This document shows, piece by piece, positions 1-12,319 of a stretch of 64,000 bases of DNA. Within the stretch, counting starts at the first letter, position 1, and each line of letters begins with the position of its first letter. The stretch is taken from the NCBI GenBank assembly GCA_014925825.1, contig JACGCK010000050.1, forward strand, positions 1 to 64,000, given 5' to 3'. The translations under genes and the position numbers were made by a program. Origin of the DNA: Pholiota molesta. Taxonomy: Eukaryota > Basidiomycota > Agaricomycetes > Agaricales > Strophariaceae. The notes below the pieces were generated by a model. The model ran no database searches and was not told the DNA's origin. It saw only the letters and a program-made list of their open reading frames with translations.

Positions 1-833
1 CACGCCCGTGACACCAAATCATGCAATATCTACTTGAATTCAATGGAGAGAGCAAACAACAGAGCATGCGGTGAATGCTTCTCGCTCTTGAATTCGAAGG
101 CCTTGCGTCAATTATAGAGTGAGCACACAAGGACACTGTACCTCACACTCCCTGGATGTTTTTAAGCGCTCGGCAGCTTAAGAACTTGTTGATAGCTTCA
201 CGAAAAAAGGCCAATTCGCTCAAGCTTGAGGTGTGTTTGATTTCTAGATGCTTTTGTTTATCTTATTCTAATGTTCAATTGAATGCGCTCTAGACAGCCG
301 TTTCTCGACCCCTCTGTGCACTCTCAACAGCGGGAAAATGGTGTCGATGTTGTCCGAGTTCTTCTCTTAGCTATAGCGTCGTCTGTTGTTTTGATGATTC
401 GCAAGAACCTTCTATGTACGTCGTATATGTGTATCCGAGTTTGAACATTGAGATGATGAATTCATTCACGGGGAATGCGGAAAAGACTGTCCGATGTCGA
501 TTTGGGTTGTAAAAACTCAATCCGTTAGTCAAATGACATAGCTACACACTATGAAAGGTTATGAACGTTTGCTCATCCTTGGCACTTATTAATGTTTGTC
601 CTATGTGTGTACCAAGAAGTTTTGATTCCTCAATCAGAACTTTTCAGAAATTCCCAATACATAATAACGAAATACAGATGTAAATTGTCTATATATATGA
701 GAAGAAGAAAAAGATCATCGATAACTTTCCATCTGAACTACCACGGTGCGCACTGCCCAACAGGGCAAACAGCATGCACTCCCCTTCTTCCCCTGTCTTG
801 TTTGTCCTGGTACCCCACCATTTGAATTAGCTA
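1..833. other. Gene-less left edge
   Basis: No coding region, RNA gene or repeat could be recognised. The stretch is moderately AT-rich and its reading frames are short and without family character. It may be the 3' flank of the minus-strand gene that follows. Confidence 0.5.
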
Positions 834-2180
834 TCAATTAAGACGATACATATGAGACTTGGGGCAAAGTGATGAAGAATAATAAGGCTTACCTACATTA
901 TGATATTGTGAGAGTGGATGTTGATCCCTGGCTAGTGTTACTGCACTTGACATTGTCTTGTAGGGCGACGTGGAAGATCGTGGACACCGATCGGATGATG
1001 GCTGCATTCGAAGAGTTCGCGAATGTGTCTCGAATGCGATCCTGCAGCGTGTCGTACCTAGAACAGACAGTGAATTAGAATTCAAGACATTGATAGAGAG
1101 AAAGAAACATGAAGCATACGTGATTCCAATAATTTCTGGACAAGAGTTCGCAAGGCTTGAGATGACTATCGTCGTCGTGTTTGATTCGTTGGCCTTGCTC
1201 AATATACCCTTGAATGCGACCAAGATTTGATACAGGAAGTCATCATCGACTTCCGCGGCCGCAAGTCCAGAGAGTGCGACGAAGGCCCGTGTTTGGACAG
1301 CAGGCGATTGCTGGACGGCCGTTGCAGTCACTAAACTCGTCCGTCTGGCCCTCCATACGTTCAATAGCCCTGCACAGGAAGATGGAATGCCGAATCAGTG
1401 TTTGTGAACATTGGTAGCAGGTGTGGGCCGCGATGCCGCTCTATCATCGCCAGCGGATCCGGATTCCGGGGCCGCCGTGGAAAATTATCGTATCGATCTT
1501 TTCCATCCAAACTGTCATGTCACTGGCAAACGACATCCACTCCTCTTTCCCCAATCTTTGTGTGCAGAAGGACGAAGGATGATAAAGCTTACCTGTGTTC
1601 CCGTGCGCAGACGGTGCCACATTTCCTTCCCTCTCCCCATCTTCTCTCGCAGACCCGACTTCCTCGTTCACCACAACACTGAATCCATACACCATTATTA
1701 GCGTCGGGCTACTTCAAAGAGGCAATCGAAATGCATATCCTTACCGTTGTCCTACGTTGGTCTGTGGGCTGAGTAGCCACACTGCCAAGTCGCTGGACTG
1801 AGCGGATACGCTCAGTCTCAGGCGACTGGGACGGCTTTTAAAATATGTCATACGATTGCCTCTTTGTGGCAATCGCGTTCGTTGGTAGTATCTTAGGCAA
1901 GCGATCGATTTATCAGTCTCTAAACTTCATCTTATACCGAACACACTAACCTTCGACGACTATATCCGGGGCGGTGTCGTCTATTCTGCAGTATTCTGCA
2001 GCAGCTGTATAAGCGGCTTCGTCGGAAGAGGTTGCCCCGCTCAGCAGGCATGCAGGCTTCCGCGTCCGAGGAATAGCCCCACCGCTCATCGGAGGAGAGA
2101 TCAGTCCATCGATCCACTGCGTCGATCTCAGGAGAGTCGAAGGGGTTGTCCTGAATGGCAGGTGGGAGTACGAGGTTCAA
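834..2180 (-). CDS. Fragmentary multi-exon gene, tentatively a neurofibromin/IRA-type RasGAP segment
   Basis: Several minus-strand stretches read as protein. The clearest (about 1364 to 1170) has AVQTRAFVALSGLA followed by EVDDDFLYQILVAFK, a helical-repeat style that resembles the segment of fungal IRA/neurofibromin proteins downstream of the RasGAP domain; this match is from memory of the family. A short GT-AG intron (about 1165 to 1095) leads to an exon reading YDTLQDRIRDTFANSSN. Further upstream (about 2180 to 1935) another stretch ends in SSDEAAYTAAAEYC before a GT donor. Frames between exons do not join cleanly, so start, stop and full exon set are unresolved, probably because of small base losses as elsewhere in the window. 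No RasGAP arginine-finger domain was seen, so function is inferred only. Confidence 0.35.
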
Positions 2181-3664
2181 TCAGATACGTTTCTGACATT
2201 CAGTTTATAGAAGACGGTGATTTACCTTCGCGGGGAAAGAGTTTGAAACTTCAACGAGCCAGGTCGCTATATACGCTCTATCGCTGGGTTCGTCTGTGGC
2301 TCCACCATTGTGATTGGGGTTTGGTAGTGGGTCTTCCTGCGATTGAACTTTACGAAGTGCGTGTCACTTGTCTAGTTCCCATGCTGGTATACTGTCAAAA
2401 ACTCACGGACGATATCCGTTTCGAACATATGGTTGCAGACGAAAGGCAGGCAGGAGACGCTGGGGTGTAGTTTTGGTGCAGGCCCACATACAATCTTACG
2501 GTTTAAATACTCCAAAAGCTCCATTTATATTGCGCCCATATGCGATGCCTCGTCCTGATGTCGAAGCCCCTAGATTCCACTAATCCATTTTTCCCCTGCA
2601 TGAGGCAAACTAATCATCTGTGTGCACACAAGGGAAACGCTAGCTGATACCCAAACATGGCAATTTAGCGACTATCAGCTGCGGTTCCGGAACCTCTGGC
2701 ATGCTGAGCTGTTTGCAACCCGTTCTGTTGGGTTGTGTACACCAATAATGGACTTGTAATGGACTGGCCGTCGGGACCTATTTCTGATTCCCATCTTAGG
2801 GTATCGTCCCTGGCCCACATACCCTTTTTCCGGGCATGCGCTTCGGTTCGAAGAGACCAGTGCTGTGCGTGTGGTGTGCGCGTGGACACACACGTTGCAT
2901 CGGTTATATGGTCGTCTGATTCAGGCATGTAGCGTGAATGCCTCTTTCAGGAAATTATGTGTAGGGGCACAGGAAAATTTGCGGTTCAGGTTGCGCTTGA
3001 CTGCGCAGCACCGGCACTTGCGGTTCACTTGCGAAGTTGCGCTAAGGGTTTACGCAGTCTTGCGCGACTCCGAGCCGCATACTAGTTTGGCCAATGTGCA
3101 TCATTAGCTGAACAGTGGGGCCATCATCGAGCCAGGAGGTAGAGATGGTGACACATGGATCTCACTCAAACCCGAGTATCCAAATGCTTCGACCACTTAT
3201 AATTAACTCTCCGAATCATATATGTTTTCGAGGAGTTACTATCATGTACCATTATCCATGACCGCTATCTTGTTATCACAATCATATCATGCGTGTATAT
3301 ATCTGCCTTGTTGTGTGTCTGTTCTTCGTCGTCTATGTAAAAAATAAAGAGTAAAGTGTTACCTATTTTATCTGAAGGAGTTGCCACTGTGGCGCACCTT
3401 GGGCGCACCTATTCAATATCTGGTAAATACTTCGTATATCAAGCCACAGGAAGATATTACTATTTAGAAGGCTCCAGAAGCCTCTAAGATGTTATGCTCA
3501 TGATCCTGCCATTTACATGCGGTTTTCAGCTCACCCACAGAGATCTTGCTCAAACCTAGCTCTCAGAGTCCTGGGTTGGTCCCAGGCACGCAGAACAGCC
3601 TGCACAAGTGCATTGTAGCTATCTTAATTAAGTTGAGGCTTGAAGTAGAGTACACGCGCTAGCT
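2181..3664. other. Gene-less interval
   Basis: No convincing gene. Around 2960-3060 the DNA is rich in TTGCGC-type words, a style seen again near 5520-5580, so both may be remnants of one repeat family. Nothing else was recognised. Confidence 0.45.
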
Positions 3665-3974
3665 TCAGAAGGCGTGGCGCCAGCTCGACGACTTCTCGCG
3701 CTCGAGCTCGCCCCCCGCGAGGCCCAGGGCGCCTTTGCGCGCACGCGCGGGGATAATCTGGCCCCCGGCGGCCTGCCTTGTGCTGCCCCCGCTGCCGTCG
3801 TGGGTCCTGACCGCGTCGTCCGCGGCCGGCGTATATACGGGGGGCATACCGCCGCCGAGCATGGGTCGTGTTGCCATCTGTCGTAGCCGTGTCATCGCCG
3901 CGTCGTTGAGTGCCTATGCTCTGCAGCTCGCATGCAGTGGCACCCGTTGCTCGGGGGGGCCAACACGGTAAGAT
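3665..3974 (-). pseudogene. Coding-looking remnant next to the TRIM insertion
   Basis: A GC-rich minus-strand stretch reads as a low-complexity but protein-like chain with MTRLRQMATRPMLGGG, then a Pro/Ala/Asp-rich middle and a basic end (LEREKSSSWRHAF) before a stop at 3665. A polypyrimidine tract and CAG just upstream on the minus strand (about 3975) look like a splice acceptor. The codon bias is GC-rich, unlike the AT-rich flanks. The reading frame is interrupted near its 5' end, and the 675 bp TRIM lies about 80 bp further upstream, within what could be the gene's intron. No family is recognised. Confidence 0.3.
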
Positions 3975-4052
3975 CTGTAGAATAATTGTAGGATGGTTAG
4001 TGCACAAAGGATAAGAAGGAATCAAAGGGTACATACCAGACGGATCTCCTGC

Positions 4053-4307
4053 TGTGACGCCTAGCTGGGAAATACTCGAAAACATGGACCAGCCTGGGAT
4101 TGAACTCAGGACCTCGCACTCCAAGGTTCCAAGGCGTGGCGTGCTAACCGTTACACCACCAGCCCGTGCTTAGGCCATGACTTAGAGTCTTCAAGGGATG
4201 CCCCGGACACCCCTGTGCCGGATCCCTGGGATAGGGTGACCCGTTACCATCCGGTACGGACCCTAGGTCCCTGCAACATGTGACTGGATGAAGGGCCAGC
4301 CGTCACA
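4053..4307 (-). repeat. TRIM 3' LTR (left copy)
   Basis: 255 bp, TG...CA ends, same sequence as 4473-4727 as far as can be read. It carries a tRNA-like block at 4086-4165. Its inner border abuts the G-rich polypurine tract. Confidence 0.88.
4086..4165 (-). ncRNA. tRNA-like sequence within TRIM LTR (left copy)
   Basis: On the minus strand the block begins GGGCTGG and ends CTGGTCC, which can form a 7-bp acceptor stem with G-U pairs. TGGTGTAACGG fits the pol III A box (TRGYNNANNNG) and GTTCAATCC fits the B box (GWTCRANNC). The anticodon region is oversized: CACGC and GTGCG can pair around a 14-nt loop, which would need a short intron or reflects decay. TTG (Gln) or TGG (Pro) could be the anticodon. 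It may be a degenerate tRNA co-opted as an internal pol III promoter rather than a working tRNA. Confidence 0.6.
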
Positions 4308-4472
4308 GAGCCCCCCACTCTAAGCCATGGTCTGCAAGGGTTACTCCTGCCGCGGGAAAGCTAGATACACTTCTAAAGCCCCTAGCGCGCTCTATTCCGC
4401 GGAACAGTTTGGCCCAAGCCCCGAACACCCCGAATCGATGTGCTCCGAGAATATCTTGACCAGGTCCACCAA

Positions 4473-4727
4473 TGTGACGCCTAGCTGGGAAATACTCGAA
4501 AACATGGACCAGCCTGGGATTGAACTCAGGACCTCGCACTCCAAGGTTCCAAGGCGTGGCGTGCTAACCGTTACACCACCAGCCCGTGCTTAGGCCATGA
4601 CTTAGAGTCTTCAAGGGATGCCCCGGACACCCCTGTGCCGGATCCCTGGGATAGGGTGACCCGTTACCATCCGGTACGGACCCTAGGTCCCTGCAACATG
4701 TGACTGGATGAAGGGCCAGCCGTCACA
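4473..4727 (-). repeat. TRIM 5' LTR (right copy)
   Basis: 255 bp, same sequence as the left copy. Its inner border abuts the predicted primer-binding site at 4458-4472 on the minus strand. It carries the second tRNA-like block. Confidence 0.88.
4506..4585 (-). ncRNA. tRNA-like sequence within TRIM LTR (right copy)
   Basis: Same sequence as the block at 4086-4165, same position in the LTR, with intact A-box-like and B-box-like words. It lies in the promoter-proximal 5' LTR of the element. Confidence 0.6.
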
Positions 4728-4732
4728 CCTGC

Positions 4733-5943
4733 GGCACAGGTCCTCCCTTGCTCTTCTAGCCCTAATACCAATCAATATCGTATGTTTGCGAGATGGCGCC
4801 CGCCGGTGACGCTTGTTCATTTTGCGAAGGAGGTGGTCGAGGCAAGGCATATGGTTCACAGCAATTGCACAAGCAATGCTATTCCAGGATTCAGCAGCTG
4901 CACATATCAGGTATGTAGCAGCACCAATGCCACTTTCACAAGCGGTGGCATGGCTCGTGAAAACTGGAGTAGCAGAGCTTGTGGTGGGGAGGGAAAGGGA
5001 TGGAAGTTGACACGTTGACGTTGAGAGCGAGGAGCGCTAATCACGGCATTTCGGCCAAACTCTCACGCAGCGCATGGACTTGTTCAGTGCGCGAAAACTG
5101 CAACGAAGGAGATAGACTTATGAAACTCATGTTAATCAATTCTTAAATATACTAACTACTTGGGAAAACTGCAATTTAAGCGTTGGAATATAACTACTAG
5201 CTTGTAGACGAAGAAGCAAGAATCGCCCGACCTGAAGGTCAAATTCACACGATACAGTCTAGTATCATGCCCGCATCACAAGCAAATCCTCCAAATATTG
5301 CTCCTAGACACACCGAAACGTTTGCTGACCTGCCCGCACACACCACGCACAATCCCGCACATAGCTCGCACTCGCACGCACACACCACACACAAAGGACT
5401 GTGCGTGGCGGGCGTGACCACGCACACCACGCACAAACGCCTGGGCGTGGCACGGTCAACCCGTCACGCACGCACGCCACGCACACTTTCCCGCACATTT
5501 CCTGTGGCCATTACTTTGCTGAAGTTGCGCACTAAAAAATGTTGCGCAGTGAAATCAAAGTTGTGCGCTACCCGCATTTTCCACAAAAGATTTTTTCATT
5601 CTTAAATTTGGTCCAAGTATTGCGGAAAGTCAAAAAAAAATACGAAAAGTAGATGGCGCTAACGAAAATATATTGGGTTTCAATTTTTGTACAGTTTGAA
5701 TGCCATAACCGGTGAAATGTCGAATGTAATTATAATAAGCGATCAAATACGGACACTGCGCTTCTCTCGACGACCGTGGGTGAGGGTGAAGGTCAGGTCG
5801 GTGGGTGGATGGTGCGGGGCGTCTAGATCCTAAAGGAAGGGCAGGCAGCCGCATCAATATCCACCGCGGGGAGAGGGAGAATTGGGAGAGGACGTACAAT
5901 AATGGGCGGGGTGGATGAGCGAGGCCGTCGCGAGCAAAGGCGC
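4733..5943. other. Gene-less interval with a CA-rich tract
   Basis: No gene was recognised. The part from about 5326 to 5510 is a degenerate CGCACACCACGCACAA-type simple repeat that makes long but meaningless His/Thr-rich frames. Just after it, GTTGCGCACT-like words resemble those near 3.0 kb. Confidence 0.5.
5326..5510. repeat. Degenerate CACGCA-type simple repeat
   Basis: Imperfect repeats of ACACCACGCACA with interspersed GCGTG blocks over about 185 bp. Short units and irregular spacing fit a decayed microsatellite rather than a CRISPR or regulatory array. Confidence 0.6.
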
Positions 5944-6135
5944 TCAAGCGACGACGCAGTAGGTGGGAGGGGTGGTGCCGCTGCCGGCGCCGGTGCCAGT
6001 GGTGCCGTCCTCGTTCGTGGGCACCGTCTCGCTCGGGGACACGACGGAGTACGTGTTGCCGCTGCCGCCGCCGCCCTCCTGGTTTGTGGGCGCGTCGGCT
6101 TTGACGATGGCAGTGATCTGGTTGAACGAGTCCAT
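5944..6135 (-). CDS. Fungal mating pheromone precursor (CaaX type)
   Basis: An intact 63-residue frame starting MDSF and ending TYCVVA. The last four residues are a CaaX box (Cys-Val-Val-Ala), so the Cys would be farnesylated, VVA removed and the end methylated, as in basidiomycete lipopeptide pheromones that act on STE3-type receptors of the B (pheromone-receptor) mating-type system. Small size, the MDSF start common in Agaricomycete precursors, and an internal acidic site (TNED) about 17 residues before the Cys, where the mature peptide could be cut, all fit. A related word (TNQE) occurs earlier, so the propeptide contains an imperfect duplicate of the cleavage-site region. Both strands here are GC-rich and give overlapping Arg- or Pro-rich frames that are shadows. 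No STE3 receptor was seen in the window. Confidence 0.75.
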   Translation of the reverse strand: MDSFNQITAIVKADAPTNQEGGGGSGNTYSVVSPSETVPTNEDGTTGTGAGSGTTPPTYCVVA

Positions 6136-9100
6136 GTCTGGTTGGGTTGGGTTGTGTGGGTGGGTGGGTTGGGTTGGGGGGCAGTTGCGGTGGAGGTGCG
6201 ACTGAGGTTGGGGGTATGTTCTGGCGCGCTTTTATAGATGGGGGAGGGGGCCGTGCTTGGACAGGACTTGGGCTCGGGGATGGGGTTTGGCCGTGCATGC
6301 ATGCGTGCGTGCGGGGCGAAGCCAAATGGAGGATGGATTGAATGAATTGAAGAGGGGTATGGGGTATGGGTTATTGCAGACCTATGGGTTATGGGTCTCA
6401 AATCCCCGCCCACCGAGTTGGTGGATGGATTTTGCTATGGGGTGTAAGGGGTTATGCATTATGGGTTAGCTCACATTGAGAGGGTTTCGACTGTACCTCC
6501 CGCAGAACAATAAACAATTGCGTAGAACAAAAAGAACCGGCGGGGACAATTTTGCGATGCCAGGAAACACTCAAAGCGCCACCAACGCCACAAAAAGTTG
6601 ACATGGAGTGAATGGAGCGACACAGCAGTGTTTCTGAATTGAAAAACTAAGCTCAAGTTACCGGAGTGCACAGCCCGTCCTGAAACTAGGTTTTCACGCC
6701 AATTTTGTTAACGACTAGTTTCTAAGACCCTCTACCTAAAGGTAGCGGGCATAAATTTCTTATTGATCATGGCCACTGATGGTATGATTCCCCAAAACGG
6801 ATGGGTACAAGACTACACCAATACACGATCTTAGCGGAAGTCGATTATTTATACTGAAGGTTCGTAAAAACCCAGTCTTTTTGATACACTTCCAGTACTC
6901 TTATAAGTTATTTTGCTCTTCTGCCACATTCATTCCTCCTGTGCGCCATTCTGGCGGATGCGCCCAACACTAAATTTTGGCAGTGTGGCATGATGGCAGT
7001 GACTTGCTACAACAGCGAGTTTAAAGGCACGCGACGTGCGTGGAAGAAATATGCCAGACGTTCCAACTTCTATATATGAGCTCGAGCTTATCCATTTTTG
7101 TCAGTTAGAATATCTTGAGGTATTGTATATAGGATGAAGTTATAGGTAATGGATTGCTTTAGTTCACAAAGCATGTAAAATCTCATTGTAATGCGGCCAG
7201 CAACGCTGAGAGCCAGGGTGTACAGCCACCCTCTCGGGCCGTCGCGTGGGATACTATACGCGACACCTTTGGCTCTTTATCCTCGTTCGGCTGTTATTCT
7301 AAGAGAATCTGAATAGACAGAACTATATATGATTCGAAACTCAATACATTTCTAGTGTTATAATATATATTCAGCCCATACTGAGCAAGGAATGAGGAAG
7401 GCATGCTTATTCAGCTGGTTCCAGACCAGCTGAATAAGCGCACAGCCACCATAAGCTGCAGGATATCTTTCCTTCGTCATTTTCCCTCACACACTTTTCA
7501 GAGAGATTGACAAAGTACACACAGATGTAGAGTAGAATTATATCTTTCACTCCATATACACATTGTACCTTAGCCTTAGACCCCTCGACTTACAGGCCGC
7601 CTTTTATTGTAAGTAGTACTAACTTATTTCAAACTCCGCAGGCCGCTGTTTCAATCGACTGATCGCTCAACCTCCTCGTTCAATCCATCACCATCGCCGG
7701 GCCCATGGAATTCAAACGTCCTCTAGCACACGGCACAACCTCAAGCGCGGCTTGTATCGTTCTGGGGCTCTCATGCGCGGGGCTCCGGCTGCCAGGGGTC
7801 ATGATGATGTGGCCCGACGATGGGCACCTATGGGTGCTCGCACCACCAATCTCGCCTACTGCTTTGCACGAATTTCCGCCTTCCTGCCACTCTGTTCAAT
7901 CGTACATATTGCGAAGGTGAGCCCTGCCTTTCCAAACGACTTGAGCTCACGCCTGGGCTCGTCGTTTGGCGTCATATCTTTCTTCAACCGCTGACTCCAT
8001 CTTTTTGTTTTTCAACCATTCTCTATATCTTGGACTCAACCCATCCCACCCGGCAACAACATAGAGGCTACAGACGACGGACAGGTGGGAATGAGAAGCC
8101 AGGGAAGACCCGAGGAAGCGGGAGATCCGCCAGGTACGTCCCCTAGCCCAATCTTTGCATCCCCCTCTCACCCGCCCTTCTTTGCCCAATAGCATGACAT
8201 CGTCACTACCGCGGCACGTCTTCGAGATCTCGCGCACCAGCAAACGAGGATACGTCGAATGTCGACAGCTTTGAGCTCATGCGGGGTCTTGAGTACGAGT
8301 ACAACCGAACTGCACGCCAACAACGGTAAGGGATGCCTGCCATCTTCCTGCGAATGAACGACAGCGGGCGCATGGGTGAAAAAGTCGCGCGAGTCGCGAT
8401 GCGCTCTCCTTGCGCTCTCCCATACTACAACTTCAAGTCACACTTCTGCCGTCCTGCATGCGTCTGCGCTGCTCAGGCTTTGTACAACACTTCCCTGTGG
8501 AAATGACACAGCGTTGACGGCGTCTGTTTCCTCTGCGACTCAGTACTCACGACCTATCACCCTCACAGAGGAATCTGGCCGCTTGCTGTGGATCGAGGGG
8601 ATGTCGATGGTTGGTCGGCGACGGACGGGTATATATGAGCTATTTAATTATACTGGTGGTGCGCGATGGTTTCACTTTTTCGCCTGCACTTCCAGCTCTC
8701 TACTTCACCTGCCCACTGCCACATTCATCACTCCTATGCGTTATTCTGTTCATACATGTGAAGTGGCGAGCGGGGTGGATGCGCTCCATGCTACGGGCCT
8801 TGCGTTACACTGTGATGCAGACGTCGGGTGTATGCGCTGACGCTGATTGGGCATTGGAGCCGCGGCGTCAAAGTTGCGATTGTCGTCACCACATCGAATC
8901 TGGCGGCGCTACACACGTAGACGTAATTCGCTGCACGTTCTACGAATATATGCAAGCTTGAGCTTGCCACGCATGCACACCTGATGTATATATGGGTATG
9001 CACTGAAGTCTTCTGACAGTGGAGTATATACGCAATGGACCTTGGCGTCAATACGAAGGCGCTTGCTGTACACTTCTGCGTTGCCTGAGCTGGCCATGTT

Positions 9101-10863
9101 TACTTCTGCAGTATTTGCGCTGTCTGGGATCTTCCGTGTCTTTTCCCCCTCCATTCCATTCCATGTTCCCATCGTATCACTACCCCCGTCCACTGAGTCT
9201 TTCCCCGTGAAGAGACCCCGGCCCAGCCTCCAGCATTTGTGATACTCTGTAAATCGCGCGCTGGATGGCGTGCGGCCAATTGGCGAGCTGCCGCACTCCA
9301 GAGCGCTATGTCAGGACCATAATTTGGAGTCTGGGCGGGCAAGAGCGCGGCGTGCATTCGAATGCACAAGCGTTGTAACTAGAGATATGTTGGGCACGCA
9401 TACTGATACCTTCGGTCGCGCGTCGGGCAGAACGACCAGGCATTTGTTTAGCGAAGCTTCAGCGCCACCGCTTCCGCACTGCGAAACTCATGATAGACAA
9501 AGTAGGCTTCGAATCCGTCATTGAAGATTGCGCTAATAGCTCAACAGCGTCCTTCAAATTTTAGACAAACGTTCTCTGTAAGTTACAAATATATTTTCGA
9601 CTCTTAGGAAACGAAGTACACTATAGCGGGGCGGTCATAGTCTTCAGCGAATCGCGGTCGACGAGCCTATCGATTGGCTTGTTCCGAGCTCAGCAGGAAA
9701 TGATGGAGTGTCTGCGGCGCGAACGTTTTCCGGGCGGCGAGCACGGCGTGGGCTTTCTTCAGCGTCCTGACCACACTGCCCGTTGGTTTTGAAAGGATAT
9801 GACTCCGCCGTACGTCGAAACGTCGGCGCATACGCAAGCGCTCGTGGTACCTGAGCTCTCCAAGGCTCGCCATGTCGTAGTCTTCCTTATTCCTAGCTGG
9901 CGACACAGAACACACTCTTTTCTTCAGCTATGCGTTGCTCTCAGGTTCTCTCATTTGTTCTTGCTTCAGATCTTATCGCGCTATCCTCGGCTGTGGTTAA
10001 TACAGACCCTAGCGAACTCGGATTGTCGATGCATCCGTTTTTGTGAGTCGATTAATACACTTCGACTATCTGAGTCGGCTGACACGCGATTTCCTTGCGC
10101 ACGCCACAGTGTTCGTCCCGAGCAGCCATCCCCAGGATGCAGTGTATCTTCTCGCAGAGAGGGCTTCTGATATGATCAAGGTGCAGACATAACTTCTATT
10201 AACGTCATCTTGTGCTAACGCTCCTCATTCAGGCCGCGCAGACAGCTTCCACTCCGGTTTAATCATCAAAATTGCATTCTGCGTCCTTTACCCTTTTTAT
10301 AGCTGCGACATCGATTATGATCTAATCTAAAGCTTTCTTATTTGATGTAATGCGTTCTGTTTCGCACTCGTTCTTATATAGCTATTTATTCTCGTAGACG
10401 TCATCTGTCGATACTTTCATACTGAATCTACAGAACCTAGTCTAAAATTACAAACGCCTCCGCCGGGGAATTTAATTCTGATTCTTGATCAAGTCAGTCC
10501 ATGAGAATATGCAATTGCCAATCACAAAAGCAAATACCGCAATTGTTGTAGAATATCGCCATGCACGAATAAGCTACTTTGCAGCCTTCGTCCCAGATTT
10601 TCTTTGTAAATATTCGGCCTGCATAATACGACTTCGTTAACAAAATCTCAGCCGCCTTTGAGCGGTACACGCTTGATCGGCTTATCAGCTGAGCGAGCGA
10701 GCGGCTGCCCAAGTGGGTCGACGAAGCAACATATTAAATAAAATAAGATTGACTGGATGCACACATATAAAAAGAGTAATAAAGTGAAAAGATGCAAAGA
10801 GACCCAGGCTTGTACTGTATAAGTACAAACTATTTTCTAATCAGTCCCATCTCTCCGAGTCAT
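6136..10863. other. Long interval without a resolved gene
   Basis: No complete gene was found. From about 7700 to 8325 (+) there are short protein-like pieces near plausible GT and AG sites, for example ANEDTSNVDSFELMRGLEYE before a GTAAGG at about 8328, but they do not chain into one protein and no family is recognised. A perfect 15-bp hairpin lies at 7405-7439. Parts of 6.89-7.1 kb and 8.69-9.0 kb share words such as CTGCCACATTCAT and CACTTCCAG, suggesting an old repeat. The segment at about 10.55-10.60 kb recurs near 14.79-14.83 kb. Confidence 0.45.
7405..7439. repeat. Perfect 15-bp inverted repeat with 5-nt loop
   Basis: GCTTATTCAGCTGGT is followed after TCCAG by its exact reverse complement. 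No flanking T-run or gene end makes it a clear terminator. It could be a protein-binding palindrome or a transposon remnant. Confidence 0.7.
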
Positions 10864-12235
<1,372 letters not shown>

Positions 12236-12311
12236 TTTTGAGTATGCAAGTTTCACTTGGAAGGAGGAAAGGTGAATAGGAAGGTGAAGAGATTGAGCTT
12301 TCCGCACAGCG

Positions 12312-12319
12312 CTTTTATA
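12312..12319 (-). promoter_or_regulatory. TATA box of peroxidase P1
   Basis: TATAAAAG on the minus strand, in the context GCGTATAAAAG, about 77 bp before the P1 start codon. The same GCGTATAAAA word precedes P2 and P4. Confidence 0.6.

Larger units (their letters stand above)
4053..4727 (-). mobile_element. TRIM (terminal-repeat retrotransposon in miniature), complete, with CCTGC target duplication
   Basis: Two 255 bp direct repeats (4053-4307 and 4473-4727), identical by eye, each start TGTGACG and end CGTCACA, the TG...CA ends of LTRs. They enclose only 165 bp without coding capacity. The 5-base word CCTGC lies immediately outside both ends (4048-4052 and 4728-4732), a target-site duplication. 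Read on the minus strand, the 5' LTR is followed by TTGGTGGACCTGGTC, a tRNA-3'-end-like primer-binding site, and the 3' LTR is preceded by AGAGTGGGGGGCTC, a polypurine tract, so the element is oriented right to left. Identical LTRs and an exact duplication mean a recent insertion. It has no gag or pol and would depend on a partner element for mobility. Confidence 0.9.

Noticed and set aside
4086..4585. Two ordinary tandem tRNA genes
   Set aside because: Both lie at the same position in identical LTRs, have an oversized anticodon loop and weak stems, so they belong to the element rather than forming a tRNA cluster.
5630..6413. Long Arg/Pro/Thr-rich frames overlapping the pheromone gene on both strands
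   Set aside because: Composition follows from GC-rich shadows of the pheromone gene and a Pro/Thr-type simple repeat; no domain or conserved motif.
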